A stretch of 64,000 bases of DNA from Chitinophagaceae bacterium (GTDB lineage Bacteria > Bacteroidota > Bacteroidia > Chitinophagales > Chitinophagaceae). A program made the position numbers and the translations under genes. Below are positions 1 to 9,500 of this stretch, piece by piece. The stretch spans positions 186,001 through 250,000 of the forward strand of contig JAMLGU010000005.1 of NCBI GenBank assembly GCA_023957575.1, in the 5' to 3' direction. The stretch's first letter is position 1; each line of letters starts with the position of its first letter. The notes beneath the pieces were generated by a model. It was given only the letters and a program-made list of their open reading frames with translations, ran no database searches and had not been told where the DNA came from.

Positions 1-906
1 AGGCAAATCAGATTGTACTACATTCTCCATCTTCTGCCCCCAGCCATAAAAACCCAGAAAAGGGTGTGTGCCACCCCAAACAGAAACTACAGGCACCCCA
101 AATAATGATGCCAGATGCATATTGGCAGAATCCATACTGATCATCACATCCATCTGAGAAATTATTTTAAGCTCCTGCTCAAAAGAATATTTACCTGCCA
201 TAAAATGAATATTTAGAGAGGCGGAAATCCATTCTTTCATAAGCATAGACTCAGCCTTACTGCCAAACAAAAACAAATGAACAGAAGGCTCCTGCTTTAA
301 TAATTCCACTACCTGCCTCATTTTTTCAAGCGGATACATTTTCGCATCATGTTTGGCAAAAGGAGCTATACCAATAAACTTATTGCCCTGATGAGAAACA
401 GGTAATAATGACTCATCCTTACTTTTTGACAATAAACCATCTTCAATATTCAAACTGACCGGATATCCTAATTTTTCAAATACATCGGCATACCGCTGGT
501 GAGAGGTTTTTAGTTGTCGGAGTTTTTTGTTTCTTTTGCGCGTCAGTTCTCTTTTTTCGCTACGACCTTTATCAATAACTGCTATTTTTTTCCCCAATAA
601 ATTTCTTATTACTTTTGTCCGTAGCACATCGTGCAAATCAGCGATTGCATCAAAAGGAATATCTTTTTTTATTTGCCTGGCAAGACGAATTAAGCCCTTC
701 AAACCGATGAAATCCTTTTTCAGGTCAACCGGATAAAAATGTAGCCTCTCAATATTTTCAAATAAAGGTTTGTGAAAAGGTACTGAGGCAAAGGTTACCT
801 GCACCAGTGGGTATTGATGCAAAAGCAGCTTCACAACCGGAACCGCCATCGCCACATCACCCAAGGCTGAAAAACGAAAAACGAGAATATGTTCCGGCTT
901 GGCCAT
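1..906 (-). CDS. Glycosyltransferase family 9 (heptosyltransferase-like), C-terminus cut by window edge
   Basis: Translating the minus strand from the ATG at 906 gives 302 open codons running off the left edge, so the stop is not visible. The N-terminus has the GT9 pattern RFSALGDV (about residues 11-18). A later SMDSANMHLASLFGVP stretch near residues 257-272 matches the nucleotide-sugar binding loop of ADP-heptose:LPS heptosyltransferases. The family transfers sugars to LPS or other surface glycans on the cytoplasmic face. Its ATG overlaps the stop of the upstream DUF4254 gene (TGATG), so the two are translationally coupled. The fold is clear; the sugar donor and acceptor are not. Confidence 0.85.
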   Translation of the reverse strand, partial: MAKPEHILVFRFSALGDVAMAVPVVKLLLHQYPLVQVTFASVPFHKPLFENIERLHFYPVDLKKDFIGLKGLIRLARQIKKDIPFDAIADLHDVLRTKVIRNLLGKKIAVIDKGRSEKRELTRKRNKKLRQLKTSHQRYADVFEKLGYPVSLNIEDGLLSKSKDESLLPVSHQGNKFIGIAPFAKHDAKMYPLEKMRQVVELLKQEPSVHLFLFGSKAESMLMKEWISASLNIHFMAGKYSFEQELKIISQMDVMISMDSANMHLASLFGVPVVSVWGGTHPFLGFYGWGQKMENVVQSDLP

Positions 907-1514
907 CAGGATTTTTTCTGCTGATACAATACTGGATTCAGGCTTTCATCATTATACATCTTCATCTGCTTATACACTTTCATGTATTTTTTACCCGATG
1001 CCATATCGTCTAATAATTGCTGAATGGCAGTTGACAGATCTTCGCGTTGGGTTAGCAGCACATCCAGCTTTGCCTGACAGGCAGAACGATGTTCATCAGA
1101 AGCATCTTTTCTGGTGGCTTCCTGCTGCATGTGATAAATCTTCAGCTCCAGAATGGATAACCTGTCAATAGCCCATGCAGGACTTTCGGTATTAAAGGTA
1201 GCGTCTGCCACAGGGTTTACTTCTTTGTATTTTTGCAAAAACCAACTGTCAATATATTCTACCATATCCGTTCTGTGTTGATTGGACTTATCAATTCTTC
1301 TTTTGATTTTCAAAGCTTCCACAGGATCTATATTCGGGTCTCGGATGATATCTTCCAAATGCCACTGTACTGTGTCCACCCAATTTTTCAAATACATTAA
1401 GTACTCTAAAGAATCCTTGCCATAAGGATTAACAACCTCAGTATCCACATCATCCTTAACGTGATAATCATTAATGCCTTGCTGAAAAATTTCGATCCAG
1501 TGTTTTACCTCCAT
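906..1514 (-). CDS. DUF4254 family protein
   Basis: A 202-residue, mostly helical, soluble protein with no signal peptide. Its composition and the central segment around residues 45-95 (many Trp, Asp, His and Arg) match DUF4254, a Bacteroidota family of unknown function often found beside GT9 glycosyltransferases. It overlaps the downstream glycosyltransferase by the shared TGATG, which suggests a joint role in surface-glycan assembly; that is inferred from context only. A Bacteroidota-type promoter lies just upstream, so the pair may be transcribed separately from the MFS gene. Confidence 0.75.
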   Translation of the reverse strand: MEVKHWIEIFQQGINDYHVKDDVDTEVVNPYGKDSLEYLMYLKNWVDTVQWHLEDIIRDPNIDPVEALKIKRRIDKSNQHRTDMVEYIDSWFLQKYKEVNPVADATFNTESPAWAIDRLSILELKIYHMQQEATRKDASDEHRSACQAKLDVLLTQREDLSTAIQQLLDDMASGKKYMKVYKQMKMYNDESLNPVLYQQKKS

Positions 1515-1534
1515 AATTGAAAATTTTTTAACCT

Positions 1535-1568
1535 CAAAGATAACGGCTAAATCTCATGATAGTTCAAA
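1535..1568 (-). promoter_or_regulatory. Candidate promoter of the DUF4254-GT9 pair
   Basis: On the minus strand TTTG (1565-1568) is followed after 22 bases by TATCTTTG (1535-1542), which fits the Bacteroidota TTTG / TAnnTTTG pattern with slightly long spacing. The ATG of the DUF4254 gene lies 20 bases further on. The -33 half falls inside the end of the MFS gene. Confidence 0.45.
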
Positions 1569-2782
1569 TCTTTATGAAAGGTTTCTTTGGAATAAATAAC
1601 TGACAGTAAAGCTATCATAAAAACAATCACTCCGGTGAAGATAGCGCCTTCTACATACCCCACCCCTTTTATGCTTCTGAAAAAGGTAAATAAAGGTAAA
1701 ATAACTAAGGAAAGCATACCTCGCACCATATTTGGGATGGTTGTGGCAGCAGTGGCACGCAGGTTGGTGCCAAATTGTTCAGCGCCAATGGTTACAAAAA
1801 TGGCCCAGAAACCGATGGCAAACCCAAGAAGACCGCAAAGAATATACATCACCGATGCTGTTCCATTCCATTGTATGGTGAAAAACAAAGTCATCAGCAA
1901 TGCTGTCATTGCATAATAAATATATAACGCTTTTTTTCTGCTTTTCAACCAATTGCTTACAAAACCAATTGCTATGTCACCTACTGCCAGCCCTGCATAA
2001 GCATACATAATCGCCCTGCCCGGATCAATTTCTTCGGGAATACCGAAATAGTTGCCAAACTCTTTGCTGAAGGTAACAAGGATGCCAATAACATACCAGG
2101 TAGGCAATCCTATCATAATGCTTTGCATATACCGTCGAAACCGTTCCCAATTATTGAACAGCATCCACAGATTGCCACGTGCCACATCTTCATCTTTCAT
2201 GCGGTTAAACATGCCCGACTCCAATACTGACACCCTGAGCAAAAGTAGCAGAAAACCCAATCCGCCGCCAATGAAATAACAAGTACGCCAATGAAAATTT
2301 TCTTTGAGAACAAATGCCACTACTGCACCGGTAACACCGAAACCGGCGACAAACGCTGTTCCCAGCCCACGTTTGTTTTTGGGAAGCAATTCGGCAACTA
2401 AGGTAATGCCTGCACCCAGTTCACCCGCCAATCCGATACCCGCAAAAAAGCGAATAATTTTGTACTGCTCTACAGAATGAACAAAACCATTGGCAATATT
2501 GGCAATTGAATACAGTAAAATAGAGCCAAACAAAACCCGCACCCGGCCCAGCTTATCACCCAAAACGCCCCATAAAAACCCACCCAGTAACAGGCCAATC
2601 ATTTGCCACCACAGTATAGCTTCACCTTTAAGAGTAATCATCTCAGCATCAAGCCCCAGGTCTTTCAGGCTGGGAATTCTGATGATACCAAAAATCAATA
2701 AATCATAAATATCTACAAAATAACCCAAAGCAGCAGCAATAACGGTGAGGCTGAACAAAGATGCACTTTTTGTTTCGCTCAT
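1547..2782 (-). CDS. MFS transporter
   Basis: A 411-residue integral membrane protein with about twelve hydrophobic segments. It has the MFS loop 2-3 signature in the form GVLGDKLGRVRVL (about residues 72-84), and a GELGAGITLVAELLPKNKRG segment (residues 121-140) like the sugar/metabolite:proton symporter branch. The substrate cannot be read from sequence. It starts 7 bases after the aroQ stop, so it is probably cotranscribed with aroQ. Confidence 0.85.
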   Translation of the reverse strand: MSETKSASLFSLTVIAAALGYFVDIYDLLIFGIIRIPSLKDLGLDAEMITLKGEAILWWQMIGLLLGGFLWGVLGDKLGRVRVLFGSILLYSIANIANGFVHSVEQYKIIRFFAGIGLAGELGAGITLVAELLPKNKRGLGTAFVAGFGVTGAVVAFVLKENFHWRTCYFIGGGLGFLLLLLRVSVLESGMFNRMKDEDVARGNLWMLFNNWERFRRYMQSIMIGLPTWYVIGILVTFSKEFGNYFGIPEEIDPGRAIMYAYAGLAVGDIAIGFVSNWLKSRKKALYIYYAMTALLMTLFFTIQWNGTASVMYILCGLLGFAIGFWAIFVTIGAEQFGTNLRATAATTIPNMVRGMLSLVILPLFTFFRSIKGVGYVEGAIFTGVIVFMIALLSVIYSKETFHKDLNYHEI

Positions 2783-2789
2783 ATATTTC

Positions 2790-3218
2790 TTAGTTACTCT
2801 TTTTGCTTATAAAATAATCCAACGCCAGCTGATAGCCTGTCAATCCAAGCCCGGCGATAGTACCCACTGCTTTAGCGCTTACATGCGATATTTTCCTAAA
2901 ATCTTCGCGGGCATGCACATTACTGATATGCACTTCTATAACAGGAGCATCAATAGAAGCAATCGCATCACCGATAGCCACAGATGTATGCGTATAAGCC
3001 GCAGGATTCAAAATAATGCCATCGGCCTCTTTCCCATATTTTTGCAAAGCATCCACTAATTCTCCTTCAATATTACTTTGAAAATATTCAAAACTGATAT
3101 TGGCATACTTTGCTTTCAATTCATCCAAAAAGGCATCAAACCCTTTGGAACCATAAATTCCGGGTTCGCGCCGGCCTAATAAATTCAGATTGGGTCCGTT
3201 GATAATAGCAATTTTCAT
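2790..3218 (-). CDS. aroQ: Type II 3-dehydroquinate dehydratase
   Basis: A 142-residue protein of normal length for the dodecameric type II enzyme, which dehydrates 3-dehydroquinate to 3-dehydroshikimate in the shikimate pathway. It has the N-terminal GPNLNLLGRREPGIYG motif with the catalytic Tyr at about residue 22 and Arg at 17, NPAAYTHTS at 71-79, and the EVHISNVHARE motif with the catalytic His near 102. It lies 85 bases after the aminotransferase gene and 7 bases before the MFS gene. The call is secure. Confidence 0.95.
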   Translation of the reverse strand: MKIAIINGPNLNLLGRREPGIYGSKGFDAFLDELKAKYANISFEYFQSNIEGELVDALQKYGKEADGIILNPAAYTHTSVAIGDAIASIDAPVIEVHISNVHAREDFRKISHVSAKAVGTIAGLGLTGYQLALDYFISKKSN

Positions 3219-3303
3219 CAGGCTAATATATTACAATTTTAGATTTATTTCTATTTTTTTGATGAGGCATTAATAGTAACTTTAAATCTACGACCTTACT
3301 TTT

Positions 3304-4449
3304 TTATATTTTCCTTAATTGTGCTGCAGCTTTTATCAGCACCTCATCTATTTTGGCAAAGCAAAGCCGAACTATTTTATCATTTTGTGGAAACCTGAAA
3401 AAAGCGCTGAGCGGGATGGTCGCCACTTTGTACTCAGTGGTCAGCCATTTTGCAAATTCAGTATCCGGCAGGTCGCTGATAGCACTATAATTGTAGAGTT
3501 GAAAATAAGTACCTTCACTTGTATTTAATTTTATCAAATGAGATTCTTTTAATTCATCAATCAGCAAGTCGCGCTTCTTTTGCAGTATCAACGAAGCTTC
3601 TAAGGGATTATACATTTCGAGATATCTGGCCAGTGCATATTGTGCAGGGCTGTTTACACTAAACGTAAGATATTGATGCACCGATCGAAAAGCTGATGTG
3701 AGCGCTTCGGAAGCCACTACATACCCGATTTTCCATCCTGTGATATGAAAAGTTTTACCAAAAGAGTAAAGGCTGATTACCTTTCCTTCCAATGATGGCT
3801 GCAAAAAACCGGGGTTATGTTTTTTACCGTCAAAAATAATATTGTCATATACTTCGTCTGATATAACAAAAATGTCTTTTTCGCCAATCAGCTCTGCCAG
3901 TTGCCGCCAATCCTCCTGTGTCCAAATATAGCCGGTAGGATTATGAGGCGTATTTACCAAAATAGCTTTCGTTTTTTCCGAAATAGCCTCCTTTATTTTT
4001 TGCCAGTCTAAGGCAAAATTGTCGGATGCGCTTAAAGTAACTTTTACAGGCACGCCGCCATTGATTTCAATAGCCGGCAAATAACAGTCAAAAGCCGGTT
4101 CCAGATAAATTACTTCATCGCCTCGGTCTATTAAACTCGTAAGTGCAGTAAAAATACTGTAAGTAGCGCCCGGCGTGATGGTTACTACATCGGGATTGCA
4201 AAAATCAGTCTGGTATCTTTTGTTCAGCTCAATGGAAATATTTTCTCTCAATGCTTTCAATCCCGGCATGGGAGGATATTGATTGTAACCTTCAACCACC
4301 GCCTCCTTCAACAAATCTGCCAATTCGGGCGCTATCGGATAATCGGGCAATCCCTGAGAGAGATTCCAGGCATTTTCCTTTTTTGCCAAACTGGTCATGA
4401 TGGTGAAAATGTTCAGTGAAGATGCTGAATGTTTGGGCTTAAAATCCAT
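3304..4449 (-). CDS. PLP-dependent aminotransferase, methionine/kynurenine aminotransferase type (YbdL-like)
   Basis: A 381-residue fold-type I class I/II aminotransferase. NTPHNPTG (residues 166-173) binds PLP, SDEVYDN (197-203) carries the Asp that contacts the pyridine nitrogen, and SFGKTFHITGWKIGY carries the Schiff-base Lys at 232. The overall pattern is closest to YbdL/kynurenine aminotransferase I enzymes, which prefer methionine and aromatic amino acids. The exact substrate is inferred. It starts 29 bases after the metalloprotease stop. Confidence 0.85.
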   Translation of the reverse strand: MDFKPKHSASSLNIFTIMTSLAKKENAWNLSQGLPDYPIAPELADLLKEAVVEGYNQYPPMPGLKALRENISIELNKRYQTDFCNPDVVTITPGATYSIFTALTSLIDRGDEVIYLEPAFDCYLPAIEINGGVPVKVTLSASDNFALDWQKIKEAISEKTKAILVNTPHNPTGYIWTQEDWRQLAELIGEKDIFVISDEVYDNIIFDGKKHNPGFLQPSLEGKVISLYSFGKTFHITGWKIGYVVASEALTSAFRSVHQYLTFSVNSPAQYALARYLEMYNPLEASLILQKKRDLLIDELKESHLIKLNTSEGTYFQLYNYSAISDLPDTEFAKWLTTEYKVATIPLSAFFRFPQNDKIVRLCFAKIDEVLIKAAAQLRKI

Positions 4450-4478
4450 TTAAAAAAAATTTATTGAGCAAAAATATA

Positions 4479-6488
4479 TTATTGCTTAATTGCTTTTATC
4501 GCATTTGTAGTCATTACGAAACCGGTTTTTGATACTGCTTTCACTCTTACAAAAACCTGATCGGATTTTATTACCACATCTTTTTTTCTGCAGGAAGTAT
4601 TTGTAAAAATTCCAAATACTAAAACAATTATAGCAACGGATATCCACTTTCTACTTTTGTAAGATCCAATGCCGGCCAATAATAGCGGCAATATCCACAG
4701 CCCAAGAATACCGTTTACGTCTTTTGCTGTTTTTGACAAAGAATAACTCAATGAAGTATCCGAGTTTCCGCCGCTTGCTGTTGAATTTACGGTTCCCAGT
4801 TCCTTAAACACACTGCCATCCTTTGATACCTCTAAAATAAAATGGTCGTTATTTTTTTCTGATGAGGTTGTCCAGTTGATATCGAGGTTGTTTTTTACAA
4901 TTTTGGCATTAATACCACCAAAAGTAACAAGGTTCGGCGCTTTTATTTGTACATAAAAATCTTCTATTTGGCCATATTGCAATTGGCCGGTTGGTAAAAA
5001 ATCGGCATTATTGATAAAATCAGCAGCAATCCTCATCCTAAGCGGTACATCATACACCACACCCGAAGCATAAAACCTTGAAGATGGTATCGAAGTGGTA
5101 TGTGTAAATACTGCTGTAGTAGCGCTGCTGTTCAGCACCATTTCATTCCCGTCAAAGTTGCCATCATTATTAAAATCAATCCAGGCTTTGCATACCTGGC
5201 GATTTGTCTGGGTAGTTACCGAAAGGGTGTAGGACTCTTCAGGAATCAACTTAGTTCCTAAATTGCAGGTATTATCAACAAAAAAATCAGACAGGTTTTT
5301 ATCATACCCGTAAGATGAATACTGAAGCGTATTAAAACTAACGCTGCACGGCCCCATATTAAAACTATTTCCGGGATTTGAAATATTCAATGGCAAAGAC
5401 ACAGACTTTACTAAAGTAGCAGGTGGCGTTTCTGCGCCTAAGGAAGTCATAAAACCTGCCCTTGCCAACTGAAAAGTTGCAATCGCCCTGTCTTTTTGCC
5501 CGTTTGTAAACAAATTTAAACCACTACCGTAACCCATAATATTCCTCTGGCTGCCGTTGTACACCTTTTCGGTACAGGGATTGAGCATATTGTCGGCCAA
5601 TACACCGGCAGACAATAAGTTCTTTACAGGATCAGTATCGCATACCAGATCGCCCATTGTTGAACAGGTTTCTTCACTTTCTACCGGAGGGCAATTATCT
5701 GCATCGCCTCCCTCAAAAGTATGCAGCAAGCCCATTGCATGGCCCATCTCGTGCGATAAGGTTGAAGATGTTCCATTTACAATCTGGGCATTTAAAACAG
5801 CACCATCTGTGCCACTTACACCCGAACTGAAAGGAAGATTGGCATAGCCGGATATATAGCTATTGAGAGGCAGGCCTACTGCATTTATTTTCCAGACAAT
5901 CCATATATTATAATAACCGGTAACCGGCCAAAGGCTCAATTTTTTCATATCAGATTCTGCCGCACCGGTTGCTCCCGAACCCGGCAGCGAAATACCATCA
6001 GTATTGAAGCCGGATAGTGAACTGCCGTCAATTCGTTCAATACCTGTAGTGGCAGTACACTGAGGGGTGCGTTGCGCCAGCTTGAATCGGAAAGGAAGAG
6101 ATGCTCCCATATTAAAATTATTGCCTCCTGCATACACCTCATTCAGATGGTCTATCATTGCCTGAATGCCTGCATCACTGGGATTATATCTGGAACCAAC
6201 AGGATCAGCCGGACGATAAATTACATGTACCACTACCGGAATTTCATACACCTCGCCACCAATAATTTTGGCATTTTTGGTAGCGCTCCTCAAAGCCCTG
6301 ATCTGATTCTCTTTTGCCAGAATAGCATTATTGAATTCTTTTATCTTTTGAGACATTACAGGGTCGGCAAGTTGCTTGTGATAAATTTTATCAAAACCAC
6401 AAATGGGCGTTTGTGCAAATCCCTTTGTAATAAATAACAAACTTACGATCAGTATAGTATTGAATATTTTTAAACTATTGTAAATCAT
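4479..6488 (-). CDS. Secreted M43-type (pappalysin-like) zinc metalloprotease with GEVED-type domain
   Basis: A 669-residue protein with a signal peptide (about residues 1-25, ending GFAQ). The catalytic domain has HEMGHAMGLLH at 246-256, the extended HExxHxxGxxH zinc motif, followed by a Cys-rich region ending in NIMGYG, the likely Met-turn, as in M43. After it comes a GEVED-like beta domain, seen in ACKAWIDFNNDGNFDGNE and GQIEDFYVQI. The last 80 or so residues are odd: two hydrophobic stretches (LWILPLLLAGIG and ISVAIIVLVFGIF), a Cys-Arg-Lys-Lys run and a short beta-rich tail. A Sec/T9SS-exported protease would normally end in a Por secretion domain. Substrate unknown. Confidence 0.85.
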   Translation of the reverse strand: MIYNSLKIFNTILIVSLLFITKGFAQTPICGFDKIYHKQLADPVMSQKIKEFNNAILAKENQIRALRSATKNAKIIGGEVYEIPVVVHVIYRPADPVGSRYNPSDAGIQAMIDHLNEVYAGGNNFNMGASLPFRFKLAQRTPQCTATTGIERIDGSSLSGFNTDGISLPGSGATGAAESDMKKLSLWPVTGYYNIWIVWKINAVGLPLNSYISGYANLPFSSGVSGTDGAVLNAQIVNGTSSTLSHEMGHAMGLLHTFEGGDADNCPPVESEETCSTMGDLVCDTDPVKNLLSAGVLADNMLNPCTEKVYNGSQRNIMGYGSGLNLFTNGQKDRAIATFQLARAGFMTSLGAETPPATLVKSVSLPLNISNPGNSFNMGPCSVSFNTLQYSSYGYDKNLSDFFVDNTCNLGTKLIPEESYTLSVTTQTNRQVCKAWIDFNNDGNFDGNEMVLNSSATTAVFTHTTSIPSSRFYASGVVYDVPLRMRIAADFINNADFLPTGQLQYGQIEDFYVQIKAPNLVTFGGINAKIVKNNLDINWTTSSEKNNDHFILEVSKDGSVFKELGTVNSTASGGNSDTSLSYSLSKTAKDVNGILGLWILPLLLAGIGSYKSRKWISVAIIVLVFGIFTNTSCRKKDVVIKSDQVFVRVKAVSKTGFVMTTNAIKAIKQ

Positions 6489-6514
6489 ACATTATTAGAA
6501 TAACGAAAACAAAC

Positions 6515-9500
6515 TTATTGAATTAGTTTCACATCAGGATAATTCTTCAGATATTTTCTTTGTTTATCTTTTGCACCCGGCAGGCCCAATCCCGAAAGTA
6601 TGCCATTAAGAGCAGTCTTAATATAATAATTTACAAAAGATTTTGTTTTCACCCTTTCAAAAAAAAGAGGATAGACCTTCCCTTTTTTATTTTTACCGAT
6701 AATAAAAGTATTGGCAATTCCACTGATCATTTTATTTAAAAGACTTTGCTTCTGCCTGTCTTTTTGATTAAATATCTGAATCTTAACGTTCCGATAATAC
6801 ATTCTGGATTTACCGGTGGCATAATCATCATTTCCGCTCACATCCAGATTTAGGCTATCCAAACTTCCGCTCTTTACCTTCACTCCGGTTAAGGGAAACA
6901 GCGTTTCGTTTAAGTCATTTAACCTGACCGGTAAGGTATTTATCTTCATCAGAAACCCCTTTAGCGAATCTTGGTAAGATTCTTTAATATTCAGTATTAC
7001 AGGCACTAAATCAAAAACTTTAAAGGAGGCAATTATATACAAACTATCCGTTGCGGTCGGATTAGAAGTTTTAATATTTTTTACATCCAAACTCATTTTT
7101 TCTACAGGAAAAATACTTTCTTTTTTTTCCTTTTCACTTACCTCCTGATATTCAACATACATATCATCCGAATACAAATTTTCTATCTCAATTTTCGCAG
7201 GAATATCTGAAATTATTCTTGTCGGGAGATGCTTAATTTTGTGATGCAGCTTTGGCTGACTTTTATCTTTCAAAGTAATAATTCTCAAATCTTTGGTTCT
7301 GACATCTTTGATTTTAATAGAACTATCGTTCGGAAAATTAGCCAAATCAACACCCGAAGCAGTTATCATTCCACTTTTTAGCTGAAAGAAATCCTCGTTA
7401 AAAGCTTTTTTTATTTTATAATCTGCCAAACTTTGAAATGGAATAAAGTGAAGCGAATCAATAGTGAGATTGTTATTTTTAAAATTCAGATTAAACCAAT
7501 CTGTGTGGTTTTCTTTCCCTTCAAATCGGCCGCTGACATTATTAATCTCCAAATTTCTACCGGGAGTAAGGAGGTCTTTTAGATTTTTAATACTCTTTGA
7601 ACTCAGTGAAATATTTTTAACGGCGCCGCTATGGATCCGAATCCGATCATTACTTTTACCAACACTATCAAATACAAGATTTCTTAATGACAACTGACTC
7701 AGATTAGCCAACCACTTTGTTGTATTTTCTGAAGTTTTGGAAACCAAAATGTCATTTAAACTCGATCTGATATCATTATTATCCAACACGTAGCGTTTAC
7801 CATTGGCCGCTGTATAATCGAAATAGTTAAGGTTAATATCCGTTCTTTTAATTTCCAGATCAAAATTCTTTGAAAGTTTTAATTTTTCAAAATGAATAAA
7901 ATCATTATTGATCCCACTCCTTATTTCTATTTGAACCGGTTGGTTGTTTTTATTAAATGTTTGGAGCTGAATTTGAGGATTTTGAAGTGTTGCCGTATTA
8001 ACAAACAAATCACTATTTAGCATTTCATTGCTTTTGCCGGCTTTACTTTTAGGAGACCACCTGACATTTATAACCGGATTCGTAAAAACCAATTCATTGA
8101 TATTAAAATCAGCATTTAGAAAATTTGACAAAGAGGTATTCAACTCAACTTTTGGAATATTGACATCAATTGAATCGGAAGTATCCACTTTTTTGTATTC
8201 AACATCATTAAGAACATTGTTTTTGTAAGAAAGCAAAAAAGTAGAAACATTCAGCCGTTGTGTCAAATCCTCCATTTTAAAATTTCTGCCCGATGCATTG
8301 AAACCATTGATTTTGGGTACCTCATTTTCTCTCCTGTTCAATTCATTCAGAGAAATATTATTCAAAAAAGCGGAAATCTTCATTTTATTCTGATGAAGAT
8401 TCAACACCGTATTATTACCTTCAATGTTTTTTAGAAACAGATTTAAAGTAGGTACCGTCTTTTTCTTTTTAACAATAAAAGCATTTTCAACGTCAATTTG
8501 TCCCAGCTTCCACTTTAGCCCGCTTATTGAAATATCATGTTTAAGACTGTCTAATGCAATTGAATTGAGCCTCACATCTTTTGCAGAAATTGAGAGGTTC
8601 TCATTATACAAAAGGAAGTTATCGGCCATGAAGCCTGTATTGTCTTCTGTTGGCATTAAATGATTGAGCGTAACCTTTGTATTTCCTTTGTTAAAGATTG
8701 CCTGATCAACAGACAGATGATGAATAGAATGTTGAATATTTTTAATCTTTTTTGATGCAATCAACTCATTAGCATACAAATCTACATTGGTATGCTGAAG
8801 CAGGAAATTTGCTCCATTTTTTAAATTCAGTTGAATATTTCCATTGTAGATATTGAGGTTATTAAGATTGAGGATATCATCAATATCAGCCAAAGTTTTA
8901 AATAAATCGGTAGTAGATTCCCTTTTTTGATTTTTAGCAGTAAATATTATATCGGGGTCATAAAATTGAGCAGACTGGGCGCTAAAAATGTTGTCATAAA
9001 GAAGGGATTCCCACGAAAGGCCCTGTAGCTGAAAATAAGGCATTTTTATACTATTGACAATGCCGGATTTTGATTTTTCTTTAAATGAAAAATTGTTTAG
9101 CCTTAAAAAATTATCTTTAAACAATATACTGTCAAAGGAAAAAGAATAACGACCATTCTCAAGGCTGTTTTCATAATTATGCAGCGCCATTATAAAGCGA
9201 TGAACATTAACAGGGCGTTTCATTCCTTGCCGCACTTCCAAATCCTGAATTTCCAGATTATTTTTGCTGGCTTCAAAACTGTTTATTTTTCCTGATTTAA
9301 TAGTATTTACCTGAATATCTGCATCCTTAACCACCACATGCTTCAACATCATATCGCCCAGAAGCTGGTGTACCAGGTCATCAATATTCTGAATCTTCCT
9401 TTTGTCTTTCCGATTAGTTTTTACATCCCCATCCACATTAAAAACAATTTTCGGATTGGCGCTGAATACGGAGTCTGCCTGTATCACTTCTGCCTGATAC

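Noticed and set aside
6072..6437. 121-codon plus-strand ORF inside the M43 protease gene
   Set aside because: It is antisense to a well-supported coding region and has no recognisable domain.
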